Source: Alphaproteobacteria bacterium
Lineage (GTDB): Bacteria; Pseudomonadota; Alphaproteobacteria; ATCC43930; CGMCC-115725
DNA length: 64,000 bases
Reading direction: 5' to 3'
NCBI GenBank assembly: GCA_030041335.1
Contig: JASHOB010000082.1
Location: 1-64,000 of the forward strand
Each line of letters begins with the position of its first letter. Within the stretch, counting starts at the first letter, position 1. The notes beneath the pieces were generated by a model, which was not told where the DNA came from, ran no database searches, and worked only from the letters and a program-made list of their open reading frames with translations. This document shows positions 26,441 to 35,242 of this stretch, piece by piece. The translations under genes were made by a program, and so were the position numbers.

Positions 26441-28762
26441 TTAATTCCTCAACGGCCGACCGGTTTCGAGCGTGTGCTCGATCCGGGCCAGGGTCTTATC
26501 GGTCCGGATTAGTGCGCCAAAAGCTCGGCGCTCGAGCGCCAGCAACTGGTCCTCGCTCGTCTCCTCGGTGATGTCCGTGTTACCCCCCGACAGCACTTCG
26601 GCGAGCCTTCCAGCGACGACAAGATCGTGGTCGCTGGCCTTCCCTTGTTTGTGCAAATCGTTGAGCGATAGGCCGATGGCGGCGGCACCGGTCGGACCGG
26701 GCAAGTGCAGTGTCAGCGGCTTCGGCGGCGTATAGTTACTGGCCAGCGCCAGGGCGCGCGCCTTGGCGTCGGCGAGGACGCGGTCTCGGTTCATGGTGAT
26801 GCCGTCGGTCGAACGGAGATACATGAGATCGCGGGCTTCCGCCGCCGATCGCGACACTTTGGCGAGACCGATGGTTTCGAATATGCCGGCGAGGGGGGCG
26901 ATCGGTCCTTGCGGGCCGTGCCGGTTGGTATAGGCGCGCGCCACCATCTCGGTGCAGCCGCCCCATCCCGGCACCAGGCCGACACCGACCTCGACCAAAC
27001 CGACATAAGATTCGGCGTGCGCTTGGACCGCGCCCGAGTGCAACAAAATCTCGCAGCCGCCGCCCAGCGCCATGCCCGACGGCGCCGACACGGTGGGGAA
27101 GGATGCGTATTTCATTTCCCTCAGGACCTTTTGTCCGGTGGCTTCCCAATCTTCGATCATCGGCCAGAACGCGATATTGGCCGCGAACAGCGCGAGGCCA
27201 ACATTGGCGCCGGCGGAGAAATGCTCGGCGTCGTTATGGATCACCAGCGCGACATACGTGCCGGCGCTTTTCTTGATCGTGTCCATTGCCGTCTTGATCA
27301 TGCCAATCGAATCGACATCGAGCGCATTCATGCGCGAATGAAATTCGACGCACAACACGCCGTCGCCAATGTCCCACAGGCTGGCACTGGCATTCTTTGC
27401 CACCGGCTGGCTCGCGCGCTTGATGTCGCCAAGCAACAGTACGCCGGGCCGCCGAGCGATCTTCACCCACTCGCCGGCGGGCGTGCGCTGGCGAGTGAAG
27501 CCGCCGTCGACACGATAGAACGGCAGGGGTTTCGCCAGGAGTGGCGGCACCGGCAGTTTCTGCGCCTCGATCATGGCGGCGACGGCGGAGGCGCCGATGC
27601 GATCGATCAACTCGAACGGGCCAGCAGTCCAATTGTAGCCGAGCTTCATGGCCTGATCGACATCGTCGACGGTGTCGGCAATCTCTGGCACCAGGGAGGC
27701 CGCGTATTGCAACGTGCAGGCCAGGACGCGGCGCGCATATTGGCCACCGCGATCCTGCGCGGCCAAGATCTTTGTCGGGTCGCGCTCATTGGCGCTCGCC
27801 AGCGTTGGCGCGGCGCTGATTCGATAATCCCCGGTCGTGAGGTCGATGCCTTCCTTGACCCGGCTGCCGTCGGCATTGCGTTGCAGGCGATAGAAGCCGC
27901 CCTTGCCTTTGCGTCCGGTGTAACCCTCGGCGATCATCTTCGCCAGGAGTTGCCGGTCCTTCATCGTGCTAAGATAGAGATCCCCTTGCGGTAGCGTCCG
28001 CTGCATCGATGCAGCGACCTGCGGCATCAGATCGAGCCCCACAAGGTCGAGCAACCCGAACACGCCGGTGCGCGGCATGCCGAAGGGGTGCCCCATGATT
28101 GCGTCCGCTTCCTCGACACTGAGCCCCAAGTCGAAGGCGGCCTGGATGGCCGCTTGAATCCACATGGAACCGATGCGGTTGGCGATGAAGCCGGGTGTGT
28201 CCTTGGCGTGAATCACGTGCTTGCCGAGCTTGACGTCGCAGAAATCGTCGATGGCGGTTACCGCCGTGGCGCCGGTCGTCGGCCCGGTCACGATCTCGAG
28301 GAGCCGCATGTAGCGCGGCGGGTTGAAGAAATGGGTGATGAGGAAATCCCGCGCGAAGCTGTCGGGCAGCCCCGAGGTCAAATCCTTCAACGGGATGGTC
28401 GAGGTGTTCGACGACAGGATCGCGCCGGGCTTCCGCACCTTCGCCAGCTGTTCGTAGGTCGCGCGCTTGACCTCGATTTTTTCCAGCACCGCCTCGACGA
28501 TCCAGTCGCAATCGTTGAGCTTCGGCAGATCGTCCTCGACATTGCCAGGGGTGACGAGGCGCGCATTTCTCGGCGACATGAAGGCCGCCGGCTCTGTCTT
28601 CAACATCCTGTCGATCGCAGTCTCGGCGATGACGTTCCGGCTGGTCGCCTTCGGCGGGACGATGTCGAGCAGCACTACCGGCACGCCGGCATTGGCAATC
28701 TGAGCGGCAATGCCGCTGCCCATGACGCCGGCGCCGATCACGGCGCATTTCGCGAACGCCAT
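26441..28762 (-). CDS. fadN: 3-hydroxyacyl-CoA dehydrogenase / enoyl-CoA hydratase fusion (FadN-type)
   Basis: The 773-residue bifunctional protein has the dehydrogenase first and the hydratase last. The NAD motif is AVIGAGVMGSGIAAQIANAG at the N-terminus, a helical dehydrogenase C-terminal domain follows, and then comes a crotonase domain with HFSAGANVGLA and GMALGGGCEILLHSG. This order is inverted relative to E. coli FadB and matches Bacillus FadN and many alphaproteobacterial homologues. It carries out steps two and three of beta-oxidation. I use the ATG at 28762, one base after the thiolase stop codon. Confidence 0.92.
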   Translation of the reverse strand: MAFAKCAVIGAGVMGSGIAAQIANAGVPVVLLDIVPPKATSRNVIAETAIDRMLKTEPAAFMSPRNARLVTPGNVEDDLPKLNDCDWIVEAVLEKIEVKRATYEQLAKVRKPGAILSSNTSTIPLKDLTSGLPDSFARDFLITHFFNPPRYMRLLEIVTGPTTGATAVTAIDDFCDVKLGKHVIHAKDTPGFIANRIGSMWIQAAIQAAFDLGLSVEEADAIMGHPFGMPRTGVFGLLDLVGLDLMPQVAASMQRTLPQGDLYLSTMKDRQLLAKMIAEGYTGRKGKGGFYRLQRNADGSRVKEGIDLTTGDYRISAAPTLASANERDPTKILAAQDRGGQYARRVLACTLQYAASLVPEIADTVDDVDQAMKLGYNWTAGPFELIDRIGASAVAAMIEAQKLPVPPLLAKPLPFYRVDGGFTRQRTPAGEWVKIARRPGVLLLGDIKRASQPVAKNASASLWDIGDGVLCVEFHSRMNALDVDSIGMIKTAMDTIKKSAGTYVALVIHNDAEHFSAGANVGLALFAANIAFWPMIEDWEATGQKVLREMKYASFPTVSAPSGMALGGGCEILLHSGAVQAHAESYVGLVEVGVGLVPGWGGCTEMVARAYTNRHGPQGPIAPLAGIFETIGLAKVSRSAAEARDLMYLRSTDGITMNRDRVLADAKARALALASNYTPPKPLTLHLPGPTGAAAIGLSLNDLHKQGKASDHDLVVAGRLAEVLSGGNTDITEETSEDQLLALERRAFGALIRTDKTLARIEHTLETGRPLRN

Positions 28763-28763
28763 G

Positions 28764-29903
28764 TCACGCCCGCTCCAGCACCGTCGCGATGCCCTGCCCA
28801 CCGCCAATACATTGTGTCGAGAGTGCGTATTTGCCGTTCTCGCGCTTCAAGAGCGCCGCCGCCTTGCCGGTGATGCGGGCGCCGGTCGCGCCCAAAGGAT
28901 GGCCGAGCGCGATGGCCCCGCCGTCCAAGTTGATTTTCCGGTCATCGAGATGCAGGTCGCGGATGCAGACAATGGCCTGGCTCGCGAACGCCTCGTTGAG
29001 TTCGATGACGTCGAGTTGATCGACGCCGATGCCGGCACGCTTAAGCGCTTTCTGGGCCGCCGGTACCGGGCCGTAGCCCATGATTTCCGGGGGGCAGCCC
29101 GCGACCGAGATGCTTTTCACCTGTGCCAGTACGTCGAGATTGTTCGCGTTCGCGTACGCCTCGGAGCAGACCAGCGTCGCGCTGGCGCCGTCGGTCAGCG
29201 GTGAGGAAGTACCCGCCGTCACCGTGCCATCAGCGTCGAAGGCTGGCGCCAGCGTCGCCAATACTTCGGCCGTGGTTTCCGGGCGGATGCAGCCGTCCTC
29301 GGTCACCACGCTGCCATCGCCAAGCGTGATTGGCACAATCTCGTCCTTGAACTTATTGGCGGCGCGCGCTGCCGCCGCCTTCTGGTGAGACGCGACCGCG
29401 AGCTTCTCCTGCTCGGCGCGCGTCACCTGATATTTGCGCGCAAGATTCTCTGCCGTCTGGCCCATCGAGATGTAGGCCTCGGGATACTCCTTGACGAGGC
29501 GGGGATTGGGCGATGGGTTGAATCCGGTCATCGGCACTCGTGTCATGCTCTCGATTCCGGCGCAGATGAAGGCATCACCTGCCCCCATTTGGATGGCACC
29601 TGCGGCCATATGGATCGCTTGCATCGACGAACCGCAGAACCGGTTGACAGTGGTACCGGCGACAGCCACCGGCAGCTTCGCCAGGAACGCGACCAAACGC
29701 GCGATATTGAGGCCTTGCTCGCCTTCAGGCATGGCACATCCCATGATTACATCTTCGATCGTCGCGGGGTCGATCCGAGTGCGCTCCACCAACGCCGCCA
29801 CAACCTGCGCCGCGAGATCGTCGGGGCGTACCTTGGCGAGACCGCCCTTTTTGGCGAAGTGGAACGGCGAGCGGACATAGCCGGCGACCAAGACGTTTTT
29901 CAT
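28764..29903 (-). CDS. fadA: acetyl-CoA acyltransferase (thiolase)
   Basis: The 379-residue protein is a degradative-type thiolase. The nucleophilic cysteine is in TTVNRFCGSSMQAIHMA near residue 90, the GHPLGATGARI segment holds the catalytic histidine, and the C-terminal cysteine is in CIGGGQGIATVLER. It cleaves 3-ketoacyl-CoA to acetyl-CoA plus a shortened acyl-CoA. Its ATG overlaps the stop of the MerR gene by a few bases, so regulator and thiolase are translationally coupled. It is followed by fadN with a one-base gap. Confidence 0.93.
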   Translation of the reverse strand: MKNVLVAGYVRSPFHFAKKGGLAKVRPDDLAAQVVAALVERTRIDPATIEDVIMGCAMPEGEQGLNIARLVAFLAKLPVAVAGTTVNRFCGSSMQAIHMAAGAIQMGAGDAFICAGIESMTRVPMTGFNPSPNPRLVKEYPEAYISMGQTAENLARKYQVTRAEQEKLAVASHQKAAAARAANKFKDEIVPITLGDGSVVTEDGCIRPETTAEVLATLAPAFDADGTVTAGTSSPLTDGASATLVCSEAYANANNLDVLAQVKSISVAGCPPEIMGYGPVPAAQKALKRAGIGVDQLDVIELNEAFASQAIVCIRDLHLDDRKINLDGGAIALGHPLGATGARITGKAAALLKRENGKYALSTQCIGGGQGIATVLERA

Positions 29904-30352
29904 GACTTGCTCCTTTTCCGGGACGTGCCGGTTTCCTTTTGGCGGATGAGGTCCCGCACCGCGCGTGCGCCGTCGCGCAATTCGTCGAGGGTCTGGGCAA
30001 TCGCTTGCTGCCGATGCTCCAATTCGGCGATGCGCGCCTCAGTCTTCTTCAGCGTAACACGCAGCTGTTCCAGATGGTCGGGATCGACATCGTAAAGCTC
30101 CAGCATTTCCCCGATGTCGGCGAGGGAAAAGCCCAGTCGCTTGCCGCGCAGCACCAGGATGAGCCGCGCGCGGTCGCGATGCGAATAAATCCGTTGATTG
30201 CCGATGCGCTGCGGCGCCAGCAGTCCCTGATCCTCATAGAGCCGCAGCGCGCGGTGCGTGACCCCGGTCTCGGCCGCCAGGTCACCGATGGAGTAGAGGC
30301 GCGGCTCCGCCGGCGCATCTTCCGGGTGCCTCAGTGCTCCGCTTCCGCCCAT
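29900..30352 (-). CDS. MerR-family regulator of the beta-oxidation operon
   Basis: The 150-residue protein has the MerR DNA-binding domain, YSIGDLAAETGVTHRALRLYEDQGLL, followed by NQRIYSHRDRARL and a dimerising coiled coil around ARIAELEHRQQAIAQTLDEL. No metal-binding cysteines are present, which is unlike the metal sensors and similar to acyl-CoA-responsive members such as LiuR. It is the first gene of the merR-fadA-fadN-fadE unit and probably controls it through the dyad directly upstream. The C-terminus is Lys/Arg/Ser-rich. Confidence 0.88.
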   Translation of the reverse strand: MGGSGALRHPEDAPAEPRLYSIGDLAAETGVTHRALRLYEDQGLLAPQRIGNQRIYSHRDRARLILVLRGKRLGFSLADIGEMLELYDVDPDHLEQLRVTLKKTEARIAELEHRQQAIAQTLDELRDGARAVRDLIRQKETGTSRKRSKS

Positions 30353-30357
30353 ATTTC

Positions 30358-30385
30358 CCTTAATGTCACTGTCCTGACGTTAAGG
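30358..30385 (-). promoter_or_regulatory. dyad operator upstream of merR-fadA-fadN-fadE
   Basis: CCTTAATGTCA (30358-30368) and TGACGTTAAGG (30375-30385) form an 11-base inverted repeat with one mismatch and a 6-base spacer, five bases upstream of the MerR start. The hexamer TAAGGT at 30381-30386 recurs directly at 30391-30396. On the minus strand a TTGACA (complement at 30410-30415) followed after 17 bases by TAGCTT would place a promoter just upstream. The dyad is the likely binding site of the operon's own MerR protein. Confidence 0.55.
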
Positions 30386-30574
30386 TAAGCTAAGGTTGAC
30401 CGCCGGCCTTGTCAATATGGCTCAATTCTCGACCGGGGCCGCGCGCGGGATTAGGAAGGTCGGCGGCGGGAACATGTCCCTGTCTGGCGTGCGCGTGCGA
30501 ACCCGATGCGGCCGAGCGCCGGGGGATCGCGGCACGCGATCGCGTCGTCTCAGGCAACAAAATGGGATACATCG

Positions 30575-31339
30575 ATGACGGTCAAACTCTATGCATTCAC
30601 CTGCGGCATCATCACCGGTCCCCGTGGTCATATGATGGTCGGAGAGGTAGGCGACATAACCTTCCCCGTGCCGGCCTACTTGATCGAACATCCGAAGGGC
30701 CGGGCGCTGTTCGACACCGGTCTCCATCCGGGGTTGCGTAGCCAACCCGAAAAGCGCTTCGGCGCGCGGCGCGCGGCGATGTTCCGTATTGACTTGCCGC
30801 CCGGCGCGGAGATCAGCGCGCGGCTCGCGGCGATCGGCCGCGACCCCGACGCGATCGATCTCATCATCAGTTCACATCTCCATTTCGACCATGTCGGCGG
30901 CAACGCGCTGGTGCCCAACGCCACGCTTGTGGTGCAACGTCGCGAATGGGCGGCGGGTATGGAGCCCGACGCCGCCGAAAAACGCGCCTTCTTCGCCGTC
31001 GACTACGATCTTGGCCACAAGCTGCGACTGGTCGATGGCGAGCACGACGTGTTCGGCGACGGCTCCGTGGTGTGCCTGCCGACGCACGGCCATACCCCGG
31101 GACATCAGTCGCTCAAAGTACGTCTCGATGGCGGCGACGTCGTACTCGCCGCGGACTCCTGCTATTTCTGCCAGACCCTGCGCGAGCGGCGCCTCCCCGT
31201 CATGGTTCACGACCGCGAGCAGTTTCTTGCCTCGCTGGACAAGCTCGAGGCGCTGGAACGTGCCGGCGCGCGCCTCTTCTTCGGTCACGATCCCGAATTC
31301 TGGAAAACCGTGCCGCAGGCGCCGGCGGTGATCGTTTGA
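30575..31339 (+). CDS. N-acyl-homoserine-lactonase-like metallo-beta-lactamase-fold hydrolase
   Basis: The 254-residue protein has the metallo-beta-lactamase motif HLHFDHVGG at residues 101-109, a further histidine in THGHTPGHQS, an aspartate in AADSCYF and a final histidine in FFGHDPEFW. This arrangement is that of the AiiA/AttM lactonase group, which can open N-acyl-homoserine lactone rings. Other members hydrolyse unrelated lactones or esters, so quorum quenching is only a possibility. I use the ATG at 30575. The gene abuts the convergent CMD-like gene with no gap. Confidence 0.85.
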   Translation: MTVKLYAFTCGIITGPRGHMMVGEVGDITFPVPAYLIEHPKGRALFDTGLHPGLRSQPEKRFGARRAAMFRIDLPPGAEISARLAAIGRDPDAIDLIISSHLHFDHVGGNALVPNATLVVQRREWAAGMEPDAAEKRAFFAVDYDLGHKLRLVDGEHDVFGDGSVVCLPTHGHTPGHQSLKVRLDGGDVVLAADSCYFCQTLRERRLPVMVHDREQFLASLDKLEALERAGARLFFGHDPEFWKTVPQAPAVIV

Positions 31340-31891
31340 CTACTCCTCGAGCGGCATTGGGTCGTGATCGGGCGGCGCGAGTTGAAATGCGACAGCGGTG
31401 AGGCAGGTCATCGAGAAATTGCCGACCGCCGCGACCAGCGCCACCAGATCGGCCACGCCCATGGTGTTTTCCGCTGCGGCGTAGACCGTGGCGCTCAAAC
31501 CCTTGCTCGCGAGCATGTCGTGCGCCACCGCGAAGCAAGTGCGCTCGCGCGGGTCCGGCAGGTCCGGCGTCCCGCGTGCGTTGATCGCCTCGATAACCGG
31601 CTCGGCGATTCCGGCGGCGCGCGAGCGTCGTACTTGCGCAAACCAGGGGTAACGCGCATTCCAGTGCCGAGCGACCGTAAGATTGACGATCTGCCGCTCG
31701 CGAAGGGAAAGCGGTCCAGCCGCCAGACAGGCTCTCAGCCGTTGCATGGCCGCGAATAATTTCGGCAACCGGATATAGACGGCGTAGGGGCCGGCACGCG
31801 GCGCGTCCGGGTCCTTGGTGGCGACGTCATAGACGCTCGCCTGCTCGGCGTTCATGTCTTTCCGGTCATCGATGAGAGCGATGCGTTGCAT
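31340..31891 (-). CDS. CMD-fold protein with altered active-site motif (paralogue 1)
   Basis: The 183-residue protein resembles the larger carboxymuconolactone-decarboxylase-like family through VARHWNARYPWFAQVR and the C-terminal VALVAAVGNFSMTCLTAVAFQ. Common members have Glu and His in the segment I would write as EWxxH; here the same place reads PWFAQ, so those residues are absent. It has a close paralogue about 8 kb away (39581-40126); by hand count they are about 67% identical over their full length. The function is unknown. The ATG at 31891 gives the same N-terminus, MQRIA, as the paralogue, which supports that start. Confidence 0.8.
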   Translation of the reverse strand: MQRIALIDDRKDMNAEQASVYDVATKDPDAPRAGPYAVYIRLPKLFAAMQRLRACLAAGPLSLRERQIVNLTVARHWNARYPWFAQVRRSRAAGIAEPVIEAINARGTPDLPDPRERTCFAVAHDMLASKGLSATVYAAAENTMGVADLVALVAAVGNFSMTCLTAVAFQLAPPDHDPMPLEE

Positions 31892-31970
31892 GCGGTTGCT
31901 CCGGGCGGCGGTTTCGATCGCCTGGCGGCGACGGTGTGGCCGGCGCGCAAGCCCAGCCGAAACGCAGCGG

Positions 31971-32390
31971 TTACCGCCCCGCCTTTTGCATGAAGCGCCG
32001 CAGATCCTCGATCGTGATGTAGCCCTTGTGATCGAGGTCGATCTTCTCGAATTCGAGCGCATAGATCATGTCGACGCCGTCCAGCTTGCCCTTGTGATCG
32101 GTATCGGCGGCATTGAAGAAGGCGCGGTTGAACTGGGTTTCCTCGTAGGTCAATTCGCCCAGCCCTGCGGTGCCGGTTTTGGGGGTCCAAAACATCGCCG
32201 CGACTTTGTTTTGGTCATACTCAGGCTTGTCGACCTTCCCCGTCTTGTTGCTATCCAAGATCGCCCAGACTTGATCCACCTGTTGCTCGGTGAACGCGGA
32301 TGCCCGGTAGCTGGGTATCGTGAGCGCCGCCATGCCGGCGACGAGGACGATGAGGACGCTGCGCGACAGCGACAGGGAAGTGCGAGCCAT
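31971..32390 (-). CDS. secreted EF-hand calcium-binding protein
   Basis: The 139-residue protein starts with a signal peptide (SRSVLIVLVAGMAALTI) that probably ends near SYRASA. At least two and probably three EF-hand loops follow, each beginning with Asp: DSNKTGKVDKPEY, DTDHKGKLDGVDM and DLDHKGYITIEDL. It should bind calcium in the periplasm or outside. No enzymatic domain is attached. The start at 32390 excludes a 16-residue upstream extension with no signal character. Confidence 0.8.
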   Translation of the reverse strand: MARTSLSLSRSVLIVLVAGMAALTIPSYRASAFTEQQVDQVWAILDSNKTGKVDKPEYDQNKVAAMFWTPKTGTAGLGELTYEETQFNRAFFNAADTDHKGKLDGVDMIYALEFEKIDLDHKGYITIEDLRRFMQKAGR

Positions 32391-32827
32391 TTCGATCTGC
32401 CAGTACTCGGTGAAGATGCCACGATCTGATATTAGCACGGGTCATGGCGGGTTGCAGCCCTCTGCTACATTTGCGCGACCGAAGGTTCAGGGGTTCCAGC
32501 GGAACTCGGCGATTGCGCCGCGGCAACGACGCAGAAGCGCCGTGCCGTGCCCCGCGGATCATGTCGGCGATGCGCATCTCCAACATGGCGGTCCAAGCCG
32601 GTGCTTGGCGGCACATGGCAAGCGGCCAGGGCAGCCGTCCCTGAGCGCCAGCCAACCCATGCCGGGCAAGACCACCAGAGACGCCGGCCTTCCTTGACTC
32701 GGGGTGGGGTGGATTGCGGCGAGGTGCAGATCTTTATCGCAACCAACGGAATCCTTCTCGATAGTGCCGCCGACGCCGCTCATCGTGTATGATCCGAGTC
32801 GGCATGGAAAAAATGGGAGGAAACTTC
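32391..32827. other. gene-free stretch upstream of the cupin gene
   Basis: This 437-base region lies between the divergent EF-hand and cupin genes. The short reading frames in it are compositionally poor and share no recognisable domain, so I see no gene. The last part holds the cupin ribosome binding site, GGAGG at 32816-32820, eight bases or so before the ATG at 32828. Confidence 0.5.
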
Positions 32828-33256
32828 ATGATAACACGGCGGCAGTTTACCGGCGTAGCGAGCTGCGCGATCTGCGCAGCCGCCGGTCTTGTTCCGGTCG
32901 AGGCGGCGGCGCAAGGCGCAACCGCCGGGACCCAAACCCCGGGCCTCAAGCGCAAGTTCCTGTCGCACATGGAGGGGCCGATGCCGGGCTATGTCACCAT
33001 CATCGCCGAGGTCGAGATCGAGCCCGGGGTGACGGTGGCGCGGCACACGCATCCCGGCATCGAATCGGGCTATGTCGTGGCCGGTGGCACCGACCTCTAT
33101 ATTCAGGGCAAAGGCAGCCTAAGCCTCAAGCCGGGTGACGGGTTCCAGGTTCCGCCGGAAACGCCGCATGCCGGAAATAAAAACGGTCCGCACAAGACCG
33201 TTGTCGTCAGCACCTACGTGGTCCAGAAGGGTAAGCCGTTGGCGTCGCCGGCTTAG
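32828..33256 (+). CDS. Tat-exported cupin-domain protein
   Basis: The 142-residue protein begins MITRRQFTGVASCAICAAAG, a twin-arginine signal, and the mature part is a single cupin barrel. The first cupin motif gives HTHPGIESGYVVAGG with metal-binding histidines, and the second ends QVPPETPHAGNKNG with another histidine. It should be a periplasmic metal-binding cupin of unknown substrate. A GGAGG site upstream fixes the start at 32828; the frame upstream has another methionine but lacks this support. It precedes the PanE-like gene by 67 bases. Confidence 0.85.
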   Translation: MITRRQFTGVASCAICAAAGLVPVEAAAQGATAGTQTPGLKRKFLSHMEGPMPGYVTIIAEVEIEPGVTVARHTHPGIESGYVVAGGTDLYIQGKGSLSLKPGDGFQVPPETPHAGNKNGPHKTVVVSTYVVQKGKPLASPA

Positions 33257-33323
33257 GTCAGCACGGCGCGCGGCTGGTTGCGAGCCCTCGTCGCGGGTCA
33301 AGAGAGATGGGGAAGGGCGGGGT

Positions 33324-34385
33324 ATGTCGAAAAGGATCGCGATTGTGGGCGCAGGTGCCGTCGGCGGCTATACCGGCGCGCATATGGTCAAGGCGGGGGA
33401 AGACGTGACCTTCGTCGATCCTTGGCCCGAGCACGTCGAGCACATGCGCCGGCACGGTCTGCGCATCACCCATGCGAGGGATGTCGCGGCCTTCACCGTG
33501 CCGGTGCGCGCCCTGCACGTTACCGACGCGCAGTCACTGGCCAAGGAACCGCCGGTCGATGTCGCTTTCGTGTGCATGAAATCCTACGATACCGCTTGGG
33601 CCGCGACCTTGATTCGGCAATACCTGGCACCGGACGGCTATATCGTCTCGCTGCAGAATTGCATGAACGAAGAGACGATCGCCAATGTTGTCGGCTGGGG
33701 CAAGACGTTGGGCTGTGTCGCGAGCCAGATTACGGTCGGTCTCGTCGAAGCCGGCCATGTCCATCGCGGCGCCGGCAAAGGCGGCGCCGCGCATACGGTC
33801 TATCGCGCGGGCGAGGTACATGGCCGCATCACGCCGCGAGCGGAAGAAGTCTGTCGCCTCGTTGGCACCGCCGACAGCGCCAAGGTCACGGCCAATCTGT
33901 GGGGCGAGCGTTGGTCAAAGCTCGTAGCCAACGTCATGCAGAACGGGCTTTCTGCGGCGACCGGCCTTGCCGGCCAGGCGATGCTTGATAACGCGCCGAT
34001 CCGCCGCTTTGCCACACGGCTCGGCAGCGAAGCTATCCGCGTCGGGCAGGCGCAGGGTTATGCACTAGAAGAGATCTTGCACCTGCCGCCCGAAATCCTG
34101 GCGCGCGCCGGCGAAGGCGACGCCGAAGCAGAGAAGATCGTCGACGCGCAGCGTTTCAAGGATGCGGGCCGCGTTGCCGCCGAGCAACGGCCGTCCATGG
34201 GTCAGGACATGGTCAAGGGCCGACGCACCGAAATTCAATTCCTCAACGGCTTGGTTGTGCGCGAAGGCGAAAAGGTCGGCATGCCGTGTCGCGCCAACGC
34301 CCTCCTTACCGATCTGGTGCTGCACGTCGAGCGCGGCGAGTTGCGACCCGATCCGGCGCATATCGTGAACCTGAAGCTGAATTAG
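33324..34385 (+). CDS. ketopantoate reductase-family (2-dehydropantoate 2-reductase-like) protein
   Basis: The 353-residue protein starts with a Rossmann motif, IAIVGAGAVGGYTGAHMVKAG, and has the ApbA/PanE segment SLQNCMNEETIANVVG. The C-terminal helical domain contains WSKLVANVMQNGLSAATGL, where the lysine and asparagine are catalytic in the family. It should reduce a 2-keto acid with NADPH. It is longer than E. coli PanE (303 residues) and the family includes many paralogues with other substrates, so the pantothenate role is uncertain. Its stop is seven bases from the convergent TPR gene. Confidence 0.82.
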   Translation: MSKRIAIVGAGAVGGYTGAHMVKAGEDVTFVDPWPEHVEHMRRHGLRITHARDVAAFTVPVRALHVTDAQSLAKEPPVDVAFVCMKSYDTAWAATLIRQYLAPDGYIVSLQNCMNEETIANVVGWGKTLGCVASQITVGLVEAGHVHRGAGKGGAAHTVYRAGEVHGRITPRAEEVCRLVGTADSAKVTANLWGERWSKLVANVMQNGLSAATGLAGQAMLDNAPIRRFATRLGSEAIRVGQAQGYALEEILHLPPEILARAGEGDAEAEKIVDAQRFKDAGRVAAEQRPSMGQDMVKGRRTEIQFLNGLVVREGEKVGMPCRANALLTDLVLHVERGELRPDPAHIVNLKLN

Positions 34386-34392
34386 CGTCGCG

Positions 34393-34965
34393 TCAGATCG
34401 ACTTGCGTTTCAGAACCGCGTTGATCATGTCGAGATCTTGCTGCGCCGCCTCGCTCCGGGGATCGATGGCGAGCACCCGCTCGAACGCCTGTGCCGCGGC
34501 GGCCATGCGATCGAGCTTGAGATTTACCAGGCCAAGACCGGACAGCGCGCCGAAATGCCTCGGCTCGAGCGCCAGCGTGCGGGCGATGTCGTCGAGCGAC
34601 TTCTGGTATTCCCCCATCAGATAGTAGAGCGTTGCTCGCCGGTTCCAGCCTTCAGCGAAATCCGGCCGCTTGTCGACGACACGGTTGAAGGCGTCAAGCG
34701 CCGCCGGGAAGTCTTGCACCGCCATCGCTTGCGAACCGGTGTCCAGCAATTTGTCGATCTCGGCGTCGCCGCTTTCGAACCAGATTGCCCAAATCCGGCT
34801 CTCGATCGCCGACGCAACGTCGTTTGAGGGCGCCGCTTTGAGCCGCGCGAATAGGGCAGGGAGCCGAGGGTCCTTTTGGTCTGCGTTGGCGGCCACAGCG
34901 AAAGCCAGAACGGCGAAGACTAAGACGCCGGCGGTGGCGGCCTTGGCGAAAAGCTGCCGTACCAT
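34393..34965 (-). CDS. periplasmic TPR-repeat protein
   Basis: The 190-residue protein has an N-terminal signal segment (about residues 8-28, ending near ANADQ) and two to three tetratricopeptide repeats. Visible repeats include DFPAALDAFNRVVDKRPDFAEGW, QKSLDDIARTLALEPRHFGAL and AAAQAFERVLAIDPRSEAA. It should be a secreted or periplasmic scaffold protein. Small TPR proteins of this type are common in alphaproteobacteria, and I do not recognise a specific role. Confidence 0.82.
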   Translation of the reverse strand: MVRQLFAKAATAGVLVFAVLAFAVAANADQKDPRLPALFARLKAAPSNDVASAIESRIWAIWFESGDAEIDKLLDTGSQAMAVQDFPAALDAFNRVVDKRPDFAEGWNRRATLYYLMGEYQKSLDDIARTLALEPRHFGALSGLGLVNLKLDRMAAAAQAFERVLAIDPRSEAAQQDLDMINAVLKRKSI

Positions 34966-35187
34966 CCAATATAGTCTAATCCGTTCGGCTGCTGGGCGTC
35001 ATCACCGCGACGCGACCCGGCGATCCTCACTCACGGCGGGCACGCAGGGTGGCCGGCACGAATCGGGGACCTAGCGTGCCGGTCGCCGCCGGCATGACCC
35101 GGCGTGCCACGACCGTGCTCGGCGTTGTTGGTTGCCGGCCGTTGTCCGCACCTGGCCCGCCGCTTTCGACGGCAGCGCCATCGCGAC

Positions 35188-35215
35188 TTGACATTGCATT
35201 ACATGTTGGTATCAA
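35188..35215 (+). promoter_or_regulatory. predicted promoter of the MFS transporter gene
   Basis: TTGACA at 35188-35193 is followed after 16 bases by TATCAA at 35210-35215, in a locally AT-rich stretch that ends 28 bases before the ATG at 35243. Four of six -10 positions match the consensus. This is by eye. Confidence 0.35.
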
Positions 35216-35242
35216 CGTATTCAATCAACCGGGTCAGGAACT

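Noticed and set aside
26705-27994. 429-residue plus-strand frame across fadN
   Set aside because: It lies opposite the well-conserved crotonase and dehydrogenase domains and looks like a shadow of GC3-rich codons.
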